From assembly GCA_021324445.1 (NCBI GenBank), contig JAJPJC010000085.1:1-38074 (forward strand): 38,074 nt of DNA, in the 5' to 3' direction. Both the position numbers and the translations under genes were made by a program. The notes under the pieces were generated by a model that saw only the letters and a list, made by a program, of their open reading frames with translations, was not told where the DNA came from and did not search any database. Source of the DNA: Isosphaeraceae bacterium. GTDB lineage: Bacteria > Planctomycetota > Planctomycetia > Isosphaerales > Isosphaeraceae. Positions within the stretch are counted from its first letter, which is position 1; each line of letters begins with the position of its first letter. Positions 1 through 12,517 of this stretch are shown one piece after another.

Positions 1-66
1 CCGCCGCTTTCACCCACCAACCACCCCACTTCGGCACGGCCAGGGACGTGCAGAGGAGCGTGTCTC

Positions 67-4344
<4,278 letters not shown>

Positions 4345-4392
4345 GTCCTGCCGGCACCCGTGTCGGCGTCCCGCCCTGAACCGATCCAAGGA

Positions 4393-4440
4393 CACCGGCC
4401 CGCCCCGTCGCCGTGATAGGGCGGGCCGGTGCTGTTTTCG
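4393..4440 (+). terminator. Intrinsic terminator after rpoC
   Basis: A perfect 13-bp stem (CACCGGCCCGCCC at 4393-4405 with GGGCGGGCCGGTG at 4419-4431) has a 13-nt loop and is followed by CTGTTTTCG. It starts 49 nt after the rpoC stop. The T-run is short (four T), but the stem is very stable. It separates rpoC from the minus-strand genes to its right and may also serve them weakly. Confidence 0.85.
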
Positions 4441-4509
4441 ACGGTCCCCAGCAACCTCGGCGATGGGAACTCCCCCGGCTCCTCGATCGCTTCGAGACGC
4501 GACCCAGGC

Positions 4510-4878
4510 TCAGGGTTCGATGTCGATGATCTGATTCTGGGCATCGACCGTGACCGTGAAATCCCTCGTGGGCCAGGGGCGATTCAACGTACTCAAGACC
4601 TTTGTCATCAACGCCTGGTTACTCCCCTTGGCCTTGATCTGTAGCCAATAGTCCTCATTCACAAAGAAGTTGACCGAGAAACTCGGACCCCCTCCCCGGC
4701 TGGGACCGTTCTGAATTTGCAGTGTATAGCTTTGACACCGGACCTTGTTGCCACTCACACCCTCCACCTGGCTGGCCGGCTTCTTGACGATAACCACCCT
4801 TGGGGCACCGGCCGCTCTCCCGGCGCTGGCCTTTCTCCGGCCACCGTGAGATTTCTTCCTGCTCGATGGTGCGGGCAT
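4510..4878 (-). CDS. Small basic protein of unknown function
   Basis: About 122 aa, not recognised as a named family. The start at 4878 is chosen because GGGAGAGG lies a few bases upstream on the minus strand; the open frame runs on to 4956, but the extra 26 residues have no good ribosome site. The first ~30 residues are rich in Lys/Arg/Ser/Gly (starting MPAPSSRKKSHGGRRK) and are probably disordered. The remainder looks like a compact alpha/beta domain with aromatic strands and the ending FTVTVDAQNQIIDIEP. No signal peptide or membrane segment is seen. It lies downstream of, and in the same direction as, the lipoprotein gene at 5009-6004. Function unknown. Confidence 0.6.
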   Translation of the reverse strand: MPAPSSRKKSHGGRRKASAGRAAGAPRVVIVKKPASQVEGVSGNKVRCQSYTLQIQNGPSRGGGPSFSVNFFVNEDYWLQIKAKGSNQALMTKVLSTLNRPWPTRDFTVTVDAQNQIIDIEP

Positions 4879-5008
4879 TCTTGCCTCTCCCGAGAACGAT
4901 AGGGGACACGCAGGGATCAGGACGAATCGAGTCATCCACTCCCACACTGGGGACATTCGCCCGGCGAGGGGAAGATCGCCCGACCGGGACCCCCGTGGAT
5001 CACGGAGA

Positions 5009-6004
5009 TCAAGGCGGTTTCAAGGTGTTGATGCTGGTGTTGGCACGGATCAAGTCGACATTGGCGCTGATTCGCTTGGCAGTCGGGTCGATGGTGCTCA
5101 AGGCGGGCGGATAGTCGTCGGAATAGAGCTGGCCCCTGGCGTTCCTGAGGTTGTTGACGTCGAAGCCCTTCTGCTGGCGATTCCACTGGGCCTGGAGCCG
5201 ATCCGTCGGCTTGCCGCGAGGCAAAGCTCTCCCGTCGGGTCCGATCGGAACATAATCGACTTTCAGATCGACCTTCCGTCCGTCCGTGAGGGTGATGATC
5301 AGCCGCCCACTGCCATTCGGGACTTGAGTATTGAAGAAAATGATCGCGTTGATGTCATCTCCCACGCCGGTCAGTGGGACTGTCGGGTCCAGCATCGCCG
5401 ATAAGATCGTCACCTGGTACGCACACGGCGCCGCGTTGAAACCCCGCTGGATGGTGGTCTGGAGGATGAGCTCCAGGAAGTCCTGCGCGTATTCACAAGG
5501 GATATAATAATAGCAGCCCTGGAACTTGCGCATTAAATGCACGGGAAACCTCGGGGCGTGATCCGAGACCTGGAAGCGGGCCGGGTCCCTGGCGAACGCC
5601 AGGTATTTGTCATAGATATCGTCCTGATCCGTGATCGGGTCGGCCTTGAAGCTAAGCAGGTCCTGGCGCTGGGCCGTGCCCCCGAAGCTGAAGTTCGTCC
5701 CAACCGTCCGCATCGCCGAGGCGGCCAGCTTGATGAAAGTGAGCGACCGATCGGCCGCGAACGTCTGGGTGTTCGTGAATGTGCCCGTGTACTGGTCGGT
5801 CGCCTGGACCAGGAGGTCATGATAGTTAAGCTGGATGAACGGGAGGTTATTGCGGGCCCGGATCAGATTATCCATCGCCTGGTCCGTGTACATCTCGAGG
5901 AGCGCCTTCCGGACCTGGTTCCCATCGTTCCGCACCTGCGTGTGGTAGCAGCCGGAAAACAGCGTCAGCGCGGCGATCGGCGCCAGGGCGGTCCCTCGCT
6001 TCAT
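5009..6004 (-). CDS. Lipoprotein of unknown function
   Basis: A 331-aa protein with a short type II signal peptide: basic start (MKRG), hydrophobic core and lipobox LFSGC with the lipidated cysteine at residue 19. It should therefore be anchored in the cell envelope. The mature part is mixed alpha/beta with many aromatic residues, and Cys residues at about 164, 169 and 194 that could form a disulphide. No catalytic motif or named domain is recognised. It reads in the same direction as the pseudopilin gene to its right (about 205 nt gap) and the small basic protein to its left, but nothing shows a shared operon. The upstream ribosome site is weak (AAGG close to ATG). Confidence 0.75.
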   Translation of the reverse strand: MKRGTALAPIAALTLFSGCYHTQVRNDGNQVRKALLEMYTDQAMDNLIRARNNLPFIQLNYHDLLVQATDQYTGTFTNTQTFAADRSLTFIKLAASAMRTVGTNFSFGGTAQRQDLLSFKADPITDQDDIYDKYLAFARDPARFQVSDHAPRFPVHLMRKFQGCYYYIPCEYAQDFLELILQTTIQRGFNAAPCAYQVTILSAMLDPTVPLTGVGDDINAIIFFNTQVPNGSGRLIITLTDGRKVDLKVDYVPIGPDGRALPRGKPTDRLQAQWNRQQKGFDVNNLRNARGQLYSDDYPPALSTIDPTAKRISANVDLIRANTSINTLKPP

Positions 6005-6210
6005 CCTTCGGCCCTTTGGGGTTGGCTGAGGCGCCGCGCACAGCGGAAACCAGGAACCGGCCCGACCGATTCCAGCGATTATATCGGATCGATGGGTCGG
6101 ATCATTTGAGCAAAAACGCCCGGATCGCTCGGCCGCTTAATCAGGCGTGAACGTGGGCCTTCTGGGCCAGGAGGATCGGCCGGGGATGGGTTCTCCGAGA
6201 CCGGGAATGG

Positions 6211-7233
6211 TCAGAATGCATCCGCCGAGAGGACCTCGCCGCCGGCGCGGGTCGCGACGGCCCGCCAGGTCCGCGGGTCGACCGTGTTCTTGGCGAAGAG
6301 GACATGGCCGTCGCAGCAGAGCAGGTTGACGCCTCCCGGGTGGAAGCTCCGCGCGGCCTTCCAGCCGGGGTTGTGGTAGACGGTGCAATCGGGACGCTGG
6401 GCGTTGGGTCTCAGGTAGTGATTGTACAGTGTGTTCTGATAGTTGCCGTCCCACCAGGATGCGCCTTTGTTGAGCAGCCAGCCATCGCCGGCCGCGGCGC
6501 AGGCCGGGTCGGTGAGCGGGGCGGCGGCAACGCGGGCCATGGCCCGGATCCAGGGCGAGGGCACTGGCGTGGGCGTGGTCTGCGAGTAGGGCCCGGCGAT
6601 CCCGAGCAGTTGCTCGGAGGCCGCCGCCGTCTGGCTGGTGCCGTCGGTCAGGGTGGCGACCGATTGCGGCAGCCCCAGGATGAACGCGCCGTCGGCATTG
6701 GTCGCGTCGCCGCCATTGGAGCCATCCCCGCTGCAAAAGGCGTAGTTGGTCGGGCCCGTGCCGGCCGCCGGGGGCGGGGCACCGTCGCTCGGACAGAGGA
6801 ACAGGGCGACCTGCGTGGCCATCGCGGTGGTGTTGGCCGGGAAGTACGGCCAGAACAACGAGTTCCCGCCCGTCGGCATGTGTGCGATCGGGAAGTTGAA
6901 ATTCAGCGCATTGAACACGTTGGCCTGCTCCAGATAGGGAGCCATCTGCGCCAGCACGGACCATCGATACTGCAAGGGGGATGAGATGGACAAGACCCCC
7001 TGATAGGCGTAGAGGAACCCCACCGGGAAGCTGTTCCAGGGCGCGTGATAGTTGTGCAGGGCCACGCCGATTTGCTTCAGGTTGTTGGCGCATTGAATCC
7101 GCCGCGCCGCCTCCCGCGCCGCCTGGACCGCCGGCAGCACGAGGGCAATCAGCACGGCGATGATTGCAATCACCACCAGGAGCTCGATCAGCGTAAAACC
7201 GTGTCGGCGCGGATCTCGGGCCGCTGCGTCCAT
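6211..7233 (-). CDS. DUF1559 family pseudopilin-like protein
   Basis: A 340-aa protein with a type IV prepilin N-terminus: basic leader RRHG, then [20 protein letters not shown], with cleavage expected between Gly12 and Phe13 and the conserved Glu at +5. The helix runs into the typical DUF1559 continuation ([20 protein letters not shown]) and the family ends with the H-PGGVN-L-CDGHV signature. DUF1559 proteins are strongly expanded in Planctomycetes; they are thought to be exported and assembled like pseudopilins, but the role of most is unknown. I start at 7233, not further upstream, because GGGAGGGA sits 8 nt before this ATG and the leader fits a prepilin. It appears to stand alone, with no pilin assembly genes nearby. 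Confidence 0.92.
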   Translation of the reverse strand: MDAAARDPRRHGFTLIELLVVIAIIAVLIALVLPAVQAAREAARRIQCANNLKQIGVALHNYHAPWNSFPVGFLYAYQGVLSISSPLQYRWSVLAQMAPYLEQANVFNALNFNFPIAHMPTGGNSLFWPYFPANTTAMATQVALFLCPSDGAPPPAAGTGPTNYAFCSGDGSNGGDATNADGAFILGLPQSVATLTDGTSQTAAASEQLLGIAGPYSQTTPTPVPSPWIRAMARVAAAPLTDPACAAAGDGWLLNKGASWWDGNYQNTLYNHYLRPNAQRPDCTVYHNPGWKAARSFHPGGVNLLCCDGHVLFAKNTVDPRTWRAVATRAGGEVLSADAF

Positions 7234-7470
7234 CCAACAATCCCTCCCAGGCCGGGCCACACCTGAAGCAAGCTCATCTTCATCCCACCCGCACATTATG
7301 AGCCGATCGCGCCGGCTTGACGAGACCTCACCCCGGCCGCGCATGGCTGGCCACGACCGTCGACTGCGCTCGTGCTTCGCGAACTCGGATTGGTAGAATG
7401 CCCACCCTCCGCTTCCCGAGCCAACTCGGGGTGCGGACAGGAGCGCCCAAGGATTAAGATGGCGGTGAAA

Positions 7471-7601
7471 GTCTGTCTCAGAAGCCCGGTCTGACAGTTG
7501 TAGGGTTGGTGCAACTCACCAACGGAAGACCTTGGCAGCCTTGATGATCGGTGGGTTTCACCCACCCTACGACAGCGATTTCCAACCCTTCCGGGACAGA
7601 C
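7471..7601. repeat. Nested palindromic element (GTAGGGT type)
   Basis: Two inverted repeats are nested. The outer arms are GTCTGTCTCAGAAG (7471-7484) and CTTCCGGGACAGAC (7588-7601), matching at 12 of 14 positions. The inner arms begin GTAGGGTTGGTG (7500-7511) and end CACCCACCCTAC (7559-7570). It carries no reading frame and lies in a gene-free gap, so it looks like a non-autonomous MITE- or REP-like element. Its right part reads as GTAGGGTGGGTGAAACCCACC on the minus strand, a form I know from repeat families in other bacteria. Confidence 0.6.
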
Positions 7602-7795
7602 TCTTAGTGCCTTGATTCGCTCAGCCGGTTCGGAGACGCCTGGACCATCCCGCCCGGCGTTCTCCTGGCTCGCACTGGATAGTCCATCCTTGAGCTGGTC
7701 GCGACGACCTGTCACAATTCTTTGTCACCTCTGCCCGCCTCGGCGCCACTCCCTTGAGAGCCTGTTGCGAACGCCATCTGAGCCCCCGAATGGGG

Positions 7796-7888
7796 GCGGT
7801 CGTCGGTAGCCAGGGGCGTCAGCCCCTGGGACTGGCGCCTCAGCCTCCTCCCCTCGGAGGAGCCCCGGAAGGGGCGACCGACGACCGC
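7796..7888. repeat. Nested palindromic repeat upstream of the sigma-factor gene
   Basis: Perfect 12-bp arms GCGGTCGTCGGT (7796-7807) and ACCGACGACCGC (7877-7888) enclose smaller hairpins: CCAGGGGC/GCCCCTGG (7810-7829) and CCCCGGAAGGGG. The cloverleaf-like layout resembles REP/MITE elements. It ends about 90 nt before the start of the ECF sigma gene, so any transcript starting further upstream would carry it in its 5' leader. Confidence 0.6.
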
Positions 7889-7977
7889 TCCTCCGAGGCT
7901 GTGGAAACAGACTTTGAGGGCATGCCGATTCGCTGGGCAACGCCCGCCCAGATCGCCAAGATGGAGGGCCGAGGCCG

Positions 7978-9738
7978 ATGATGACAACGACTCCACGCGC
8001 CGAGCCGGCCTTCGACTCCGATCCCGACCTCTGGCAGCTCGTCTGCCAGGGGAGCACCTCGGCGTTCGAGACCCTGGTGCGGCGTTACCAATCGCGGGTC
8101 TGCGCCGTGGCGTATAGCGCCTGCGGCGACCTGGCACTCAGCGAAGACGTCGCCCAGGAGACCTTCTGGACGGCGTGGCGCCAGCGGGCCTCACTGGAGC
8201 AGCCCAGCCAACTGGGCTCATGGCTCTGCGGCATCGCGCGGAACCTCGGGAAGAACGCCCGGCGCCAGGCGGCGCGGCCGGCCGAGTCGGCCCGGACGCT
8301 CGAGGTCGCGATGGAATTGCCCGCCGACGAGCCTGAGCCCGCGGAGGCCGCCATTTCGCGGGAGGAGGAGTCTCTGGTCTGGAAGGCCCTCGAACAGATC
8401 CCCGAGACCTACCGCGAGCCGCTGATTCTGTTCTACCGTGAGGACCAGTCGATCGCGGAAGTCGCGGCGGCCATGGACCTCAGTGAGGATGCCGTCAAGC
8501 AACGGCTCTCCCGCGGGCGGGGCATGCTGCGCGAGCAGGTCGCCGAGCTGGTGGAGGTCGGCCTGCGCCGCAGCCGGCCCGGACGGAAGTTCACCGTGGC
8601 CGTCATGACCGGCCTGGCCGCCCACGCGGCCGGCGCGAAGACCGCCCTGGCGGGGGTGGGGGCGGGGGCCTGGAAGGCCGCTGCGGGAGCCGGGGCGCCC
8701 GGTGGGGCGCTCGGGGGTCTGCTCGGTTCGCTCGGCGGCCTCCTGGGCGGCTGGCTCGGTACGTGGGTCCCCGCCCAGCTCGCCCCCACCCGCCCCGAGC
8801 GCGAGGCGTACCTCCGCGCCGGTCGCCGCATCCTGATTGTCTCCGTTGCCTTCCTCGTCGCCCTGCTCGCCCTGATCGATGCGTTCGCCGGCCGCCCTGG
8901 CTACCTGATCGCCTGGGCCGCCTGGATGGTCGCCTTCGAGGCGTACATCGCCGTCGAGTGCGTTCGCCTGGTCCGGGAGGTCAAGCGCATCCGCGCCCAG
9001 GCGAGTCCCGCCGCGGAACCGAACGAGACGGCCCTGCGCGCCGGCTTGACCACGCTGGTCGGCCGGTACCGGGGTCGGGTCTACCGCAGCAAGGCCACAC
9101 TGCTGGGTTGGCCCCTGCTCGACATCAACGTCCGCGATCCCCAGCCACCGCAGGGGACGAAATCCCTCGATTCCTCCCAGACGGACTTCGGCTCCGGGCG
9201 CGGGCTCGCCCGCGGCTGGATCGCCATCGGCGATGATGCCCGCGGCATCCTGCTGGCCCTCGGCGGGAACGCGCGCGGATTCATCGCGCTGGGGGGCCGG
9301 GCCATCGGTGTCCTCAGCTTCGGCGGACTGGCCCTCGGCCTGGTCGCCCTCGGCGGGGGAGCCATCGGCCTGATCGCGATCGGTGGCGGAGCCCTCGGCG
9401 GGTGGGCTTTCGGCGGGTGGTCGATCGGCTGGCAAGCGGCCGGCGGTGGCGCGATCGCCTGGGATGTCGCCTGTGGCGGCGCTGCGGTCGCCTGGCACGC
9501 GGCCTCCGGCGGAGCCGCCTTCGCCCACGATTACGCCATCGGCGGCGCAGCCCGCGCCCTCCATGCCAATGATGAGATGGCCAGGGCCGTCCTCCTCAAC
9601 CACCCGCTCGAACGCGGCATGCACTGGTACATCGCCCATGTCCACTGGGTCAACAGCGCGATCATCGGGCTCAGCTTGCTGATCCCCTGCGCGATGCTGC
9701 CGCTGATGTACCGGCGAGCTCGAAAGGAGACCGATTGA
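7978..9738 (+). CDS. ECF sigma factor fused to a membrane and decapeptide-repeat domain
   Basis: A 586-aa protein. Residues ~20-95 are sigma region 2 (FETLVRRYQSRV, LSEDVAQETFWTAW) and ~130-190 are region 4 (LEQIPETYREPLILFYREDQSIAEVA, then the recognition helix DAVKQRLSRGRGMLREQ). A Gly/Ala-rich linker (~205-262) leads to membrane helices at ~284-300 and ~307-328. Then a run of ten or so 10-residue repeats of the type A-x-G-x-x-A-x-G-G-x (~408-525) and a last helix (~558-576) follow. The repeats look like a solenoid. GGAGGG lies 9 nt before the start. No separate anti-sigma gene is adjacent; the tail may be the built-in control (inference). The stop overlaps the start of the M16 peptidase gene by one base, so the two are co-translated. 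Confidence 0.9.
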   Translation: MMTTTPRAEPAFDSDPDLWQLVCQGSTSAFETLVRRYQSRVCAVAYSACGDLALSEDVAQETFWTAWRQRASLEQPSQLGSWLCGIARNLGKNARRQAARPAESARTLEVAMELPADEPEPAEAAISREEESLVWKALEQIPETYREPLILFYREDQSIAEVAAAMDLSEDAVKQRLSRGRGMLREQVAELVEVGLRRSRPGRKFTVAVMTGLAAHAAGAKTALAGVGAGAWKAAAGAGAPGGALGGLLGSLGGLLGGWLGTWVPAQLAPTRPEREAYLRAGRRILIVSVAFLVALLALIDAFAGRPGYLIAWAAWMVAFEAYIAVECVRLVREVKRIRAQASPAAEPNETALRAGLTTLVGRYRGRVYRSKATLLGWPLLDINVRDPQPPQGTKSLDSSQTDFGSGRGLARGWIAIGDDARGILLALGGNARGFIALGGRAIGVLSFGGLALGLVALGGGAIGLIAIGGGALGGWAFGGWSIGWQAAGGGAIAWDVACGGAAVAWHAASGGAAFAHDYAIGGAARALHANDEMARAVLLNHPLERGMHWYIAHVHWVNSAIIGLSLLIPCAMLPLMYRRARKETD

Positions 9739-11063
9739 TGCGTACCGAGATCTTGCTTCTCCCGCTCGCCCTGGCCTGCACGGGTCCGTCATGGGGACAA
9801 GAGCCCGGCGGCACGACGCCGGCACCGGGACGCTTCCCACTGAAGAACGGACTGACGGCGATCGTCCGCCCCATCCGGGGAGCGAATGAGGTCGCGCTGC
9901 TGGTGCTCTACAAGCTGGGCGGCGACCATGACCCTCAGGGCCGCTCCGGACTCGCCCACCTGGTCGAGCATGTTTACGTCACCGCGGCCGCCGGCTCCGC
10001 GCCGGCGCGCTCGGCGGATGCCTTCTTGCAGAGCTATCCCTCCGGCTGCAACGCCCAGACCGGCGAGCGCCACACGGTCATTGCCACCGTCTTCCCCAAG
10101 GCCGACCTGGAGAAGGAGCTGACCGAGGCGGCGGCCCGCATGGGCGACCTCCGCATCATGGCCGCCGACCTCGATCGCGAAAAGCCGCGCCTGCTCGCGG
10201 AGTTGGCCAACATGTTCGGCCGGATTCCGGCCCTGGGGGCCCTGAACCACGCCCGCGAGCTGATCCGGCCGGCGCCGCGGGGGGGACGAAAAGGGGGACT
10301 GCCCGAACACGTTCAGGCCATGACGCTGGATGACGTCAAGACGCACTGGGCGCGGTACTACAAGCCCCGGAATGCGATCCTGGTGCTGGCCGGGGCCGTG
10401 GATGAGCCGTCGGCGCGGCGGGCGGTCGCGGCCCAGTTCGCCCAGCTCGACCCCGGCGTGGAGCCGCCCCCGCCGGGCGAGCCCGGGGCACCGCGCGCCG
10501 GCGCCGTGCGCGAACTGACCGTGAAACCTCTCCAGGGGCAGGCCGAGCCCCGGGCGTGCCTGGCCTACGCCGTCCCGGAGCCGGGGTGCGACCTCTACGC
10601 GCCGTTCCTCCTGCTGGTGGCCCGGCTCTGGACAACCATGACTCAACCCGGCGGCGACGGCGGACCCGGCCGGACCACGATCGACTTCCCCCTGCTGGAA
10701 GACCCCGCTGTGCTGGGAGTGAGCGGTGCGGCCAAGGCCGGTGAGACCGCCGCCCAGGCCCTTGCGCGGCTGGAGGCATTCGTCGCCCAGACGACCGCCC
10801 CGAGGCTCCGTGACGAGGAGCGCGCCGCGGCCCGGCAGGTTTTCGGGTTCTTCCTGGGGACGGCCGATCTCCCGGACTTTGCACTGGCCCACAACCCCTA
10901 CGGCGTGGCGCTCGGCCTGGCCCGCCGGGAGCAATTGGGGTTCGATCCAGCCCGGCTCAACCGCGCGCTCGACACCCTCACTGAGACAGAGTTCCGCCGC
11001 GCGGCCAGCGAGATCTTCGCCCCGAGCCGGCACGCAGGGGCGTTCCTCAGACCCGGCAGGTAG
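9738..11063 (+). CDS. M16 family (insulinase-like) zinc peptidase, secreted
   Basis: 441 aa. The inverted zinc motif HxxEH is present as His74-Leu-Val-Glu77-His78, and Glu155 (or Glu148) lies at the right distance downstream to be the third ligand, so the active site looks intact. An N-terminal hydrophobic stretch (residues ~5-20, ending before QEPGG) fits a signal peptide. The C-terminal half (from ~residue 205) is the second M16-type domain without a metal site, as in M16B subunits. ATG at 9738 is preceded by AAGGAGA; it overlaps the sigma-factor stop (TGATG). The tight coupling suggests a functional link with the membrane-bound sigma factor, for instance processing of envelope peptides, but no substrate can be read. 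Confidence 0.88.
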   Translation: MRTEILLLPLALACTGPSWGQEPGGTTPAPGRFPLKNGLTAIVRPIRGANEVALLVLYKLGGDHDPQGRSGLAHLVEHVYVTAAAGSAPARSADAFLQSYPSGCNAQTGERHTVIATVFPKADLEKELTEAAARMGDLRIMAADLDREKPRLLAELANMFGRIPALGALNHARELIRPAPRGGRKGGLPEHVQAMTLDDVKTHWARYYKPRNAILVLAGAVDEPSARRAVAAQFAQLDPGVEPPPPGEPGAPRAGAVRELTVKPLQGQAEPRACLAYAVPEPGCDLYAPFLLLVARLWTTMTQPGGDGGPGRTTIDFPLLEDPAVLGVSGAAKAGETAAQALARLEAFVAQTTAPRLRDEERAAARQVFGFFLGTADLPDFALAHNPYGVALGLARREQLGFDPARLNRALDTLTETEFRRAASEIFAPSRHAGAFLRPGR

Positions 11064-11251
11064 GTCACCGCGAGGCGGTTCGAGGATTGGGCCTTGGCCG
11101 CCTCGGCGCGGGGCTCGAGATTCTCCGTTTTGACCTGGCAACAATCTCCGTTCTTGCTTAAGACTATCCGTTCCACTTCTGCGCCCGCAGTTCGACGGCC
11201 CATCTTCGCTCTGGGAATGCGAGAGACTCAGGCAAGGCAAGGAGGCCTGTC

Positions 11252-12214
11252 ATGTCGACCCTGCGCTCCGACCCGGCTCATCGGCCGCGACCGCTGGGCC
11301 TGGGCCGCACGAATCGGCCGGTGTGGGATGAACCGTCATGCCCTGCCAACGGCCACGTGTCCTCACCGACGGTGATCGAGGAACGGGCGCGGTCGTTCTT
11401 ATCCGTCGTGGTGCCGTCGAAGAACGAGGCGGCGAGCCTCCCGCAACTGGTCGAGGAAATTGCCCGGGCGTTGCGCCGCGTGTGCGATCGCAGCGGGCCG
11501 CGACGGCTGGCCGGGTACGAGATCATCGTCGTCGATGACGCCTCGACCGACCGGACGAGTTCGATCCTGGAGGACCTGGCGGCGGCGTATCCCGAGCTCA
11601 GGGGATTGCGACTGGCTGCCGGTGTGGGGCAGTCGGCGGCGACCGTGGCCGGCATCCGCGCGGCAGCGGGCGACTGGATCGCGACGCTGGACGCCGACCT
11701 GCAGAACGACCCGGGCGACCTGGTGCGGCTCTGGGACGCCCTGCCCGGCCACGACGCCGCGCTGGGCTGGCGAGTGCGGCGCCGTGACGTCTGGACCCGG
11801 CGGGTCCTGAGCCGATGGGCGAACCGGGTGCGCAACGCCGTGCTGGGCCAGTCCATCCGCGACACGGGCTGCTCGGTCCGGATCTTCCCCCGTGCGGTGG
11901 CGCTGCGCTTGCCGGCGTTCCACGGCGTGCACCGCTTCTTCGGGCCGCTGCTCCTGCGCGAGGGATGCCGGCTGGTCCAGGTGCCGGTCCACCATCGACC
12001 CCGGCCGCACGGCCGGTCGCACTATAACCTGTGGAATCGGTCGCTCCAGGTGGTCGTCGACCTCCTGGGCGTTGCCTGGCTGCTGCGCCGGCCGTTGCAC
12101 TACCGGGTGGCCCGGGCGTGGGACCGCTGGGGAGCCACTCTGGAAGACGGGCCGAACCCCACAATTCCGGCTGTTGCGGCCCGGTCCGGCGCCGGCTGGG
12201 GCACGGAGGACTGA
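11252..12214 (+). CDS. Glycosyltransferase family 2 (polyprenyl-phosphate type)
   Basis: 320 aa. A GT-A domain begins at ~residue 50 (LSVVVPSKNEAASLPQLVEE), with the nucleotide-binding VVDDASTD at 93-100 and the metal-binding Asp147-Ala-Asp149 followed by LQND. This is the pattern of dolichol/undecaprenyl-phosphate sugar transferases (DPM1/ArnC-like). A hydrophobic segment lies at ~265-280, but there are no paired C-terminal helices as in ArnC. The start is supported by AAGGAGG 6 nt upstream, though the first ~45 residues look non-conserved. The next gene starts 3 nt after the stop and encodes the LAB-N protein commonly paired with such transferases, so the pair probably loads and moves a lipid-linked sugar for envelope glycosylation. 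Confidence 0.88.
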   Translation: MSTLRSDPAHRPRPLGLGRTNRPVWDEPSCPANGHVSSPTVIEERARSFLSVVVPSKNEAASLPQLVEEIARALRRVCDRSGPRRLAGYEIIVVDDASTDRTSSILEDLAAAYPELRGLRLAAGVGQSAATVAGIRAAAGDWIATLDADLQNDPGDLVRLWDALPGHDAALGWRVRRRDVWTRRVLSRWANRVRNAVLGQSIRDTGCSVRIFPRAVALRLPAFHGVHRFFGPLLLREGCRLVQVPVHHRPRPHGRSHYNLWNRSLQVVVDLLGVAWLLRRPLHYRVARAWDRWGATLEDGPNPTIPAVAARSGAGWGTED

Positions 12215-12217
12215 CCC

Positions 12218-12517
12218 GTGACGAGAAGCCCGGTCTTCGGGGTGACCTTCTGGCTGGCGATTGGCTTTCTGGGTCAGGCGCTGTTCACCGCGCGGTTCCT
12301 GGTCCAGTGGGTGGCCTCGGAGAAGCAGCGCGACGCGGTGGTCCCCGTGGCGTTCTGGTGGCTCAGCCTGCTAGGCGGCACGGCCCTCCTGTCCTACGCG
12401 ATCTCCCGCCGCGACCCGGTGATCATCGTCGGCCAGTCCATGGGGGTGTTCATCTATATCCGCAACCTGATGCTGATCGATAAGGCCCGGCGGCGGGAGG
12501 CGGCGGATGGCGGGTAA
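12218..12517 (+). CDS. Lipid A biosynthesis N-terminal (LAB-N) domain membrane protein
   Basis: 99 aa and almost wholly hydrophobic, with about three membrane segments. The motif QALFTARFLVQWVASEK, the VVPVAFWWLSLLGG stretch and the ending GQSMGVFIYIRNL are the LAB-N family signature. The family is found next to GT2 and ArnT-like enzymes and is thought to help handle lipid-linked sugars in the membrane. GTG start at 12218, with GGAGGA at 12205-12210, just after the GT2 stop. The third usual member, a GT39/ArnT-type transferase, is not next door. The last 11 nt overlap the following nuclease gene. Confidence 0.9.
   Translation: MTRSPVFGVTFWLAIGFLGQALFTARFLVQWVASEKQRDAVVPVAFWWLSLLGGTALLSYAISRRDPVIIVGQSMGVFIYIRNLMLIDKARRREAADGG

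Noticed and set aside
8218..9840. 540-aa open frame antisense to the sigma factor gene
   Set aside because: Low-complexity shadow of a clear plus-strand gene.
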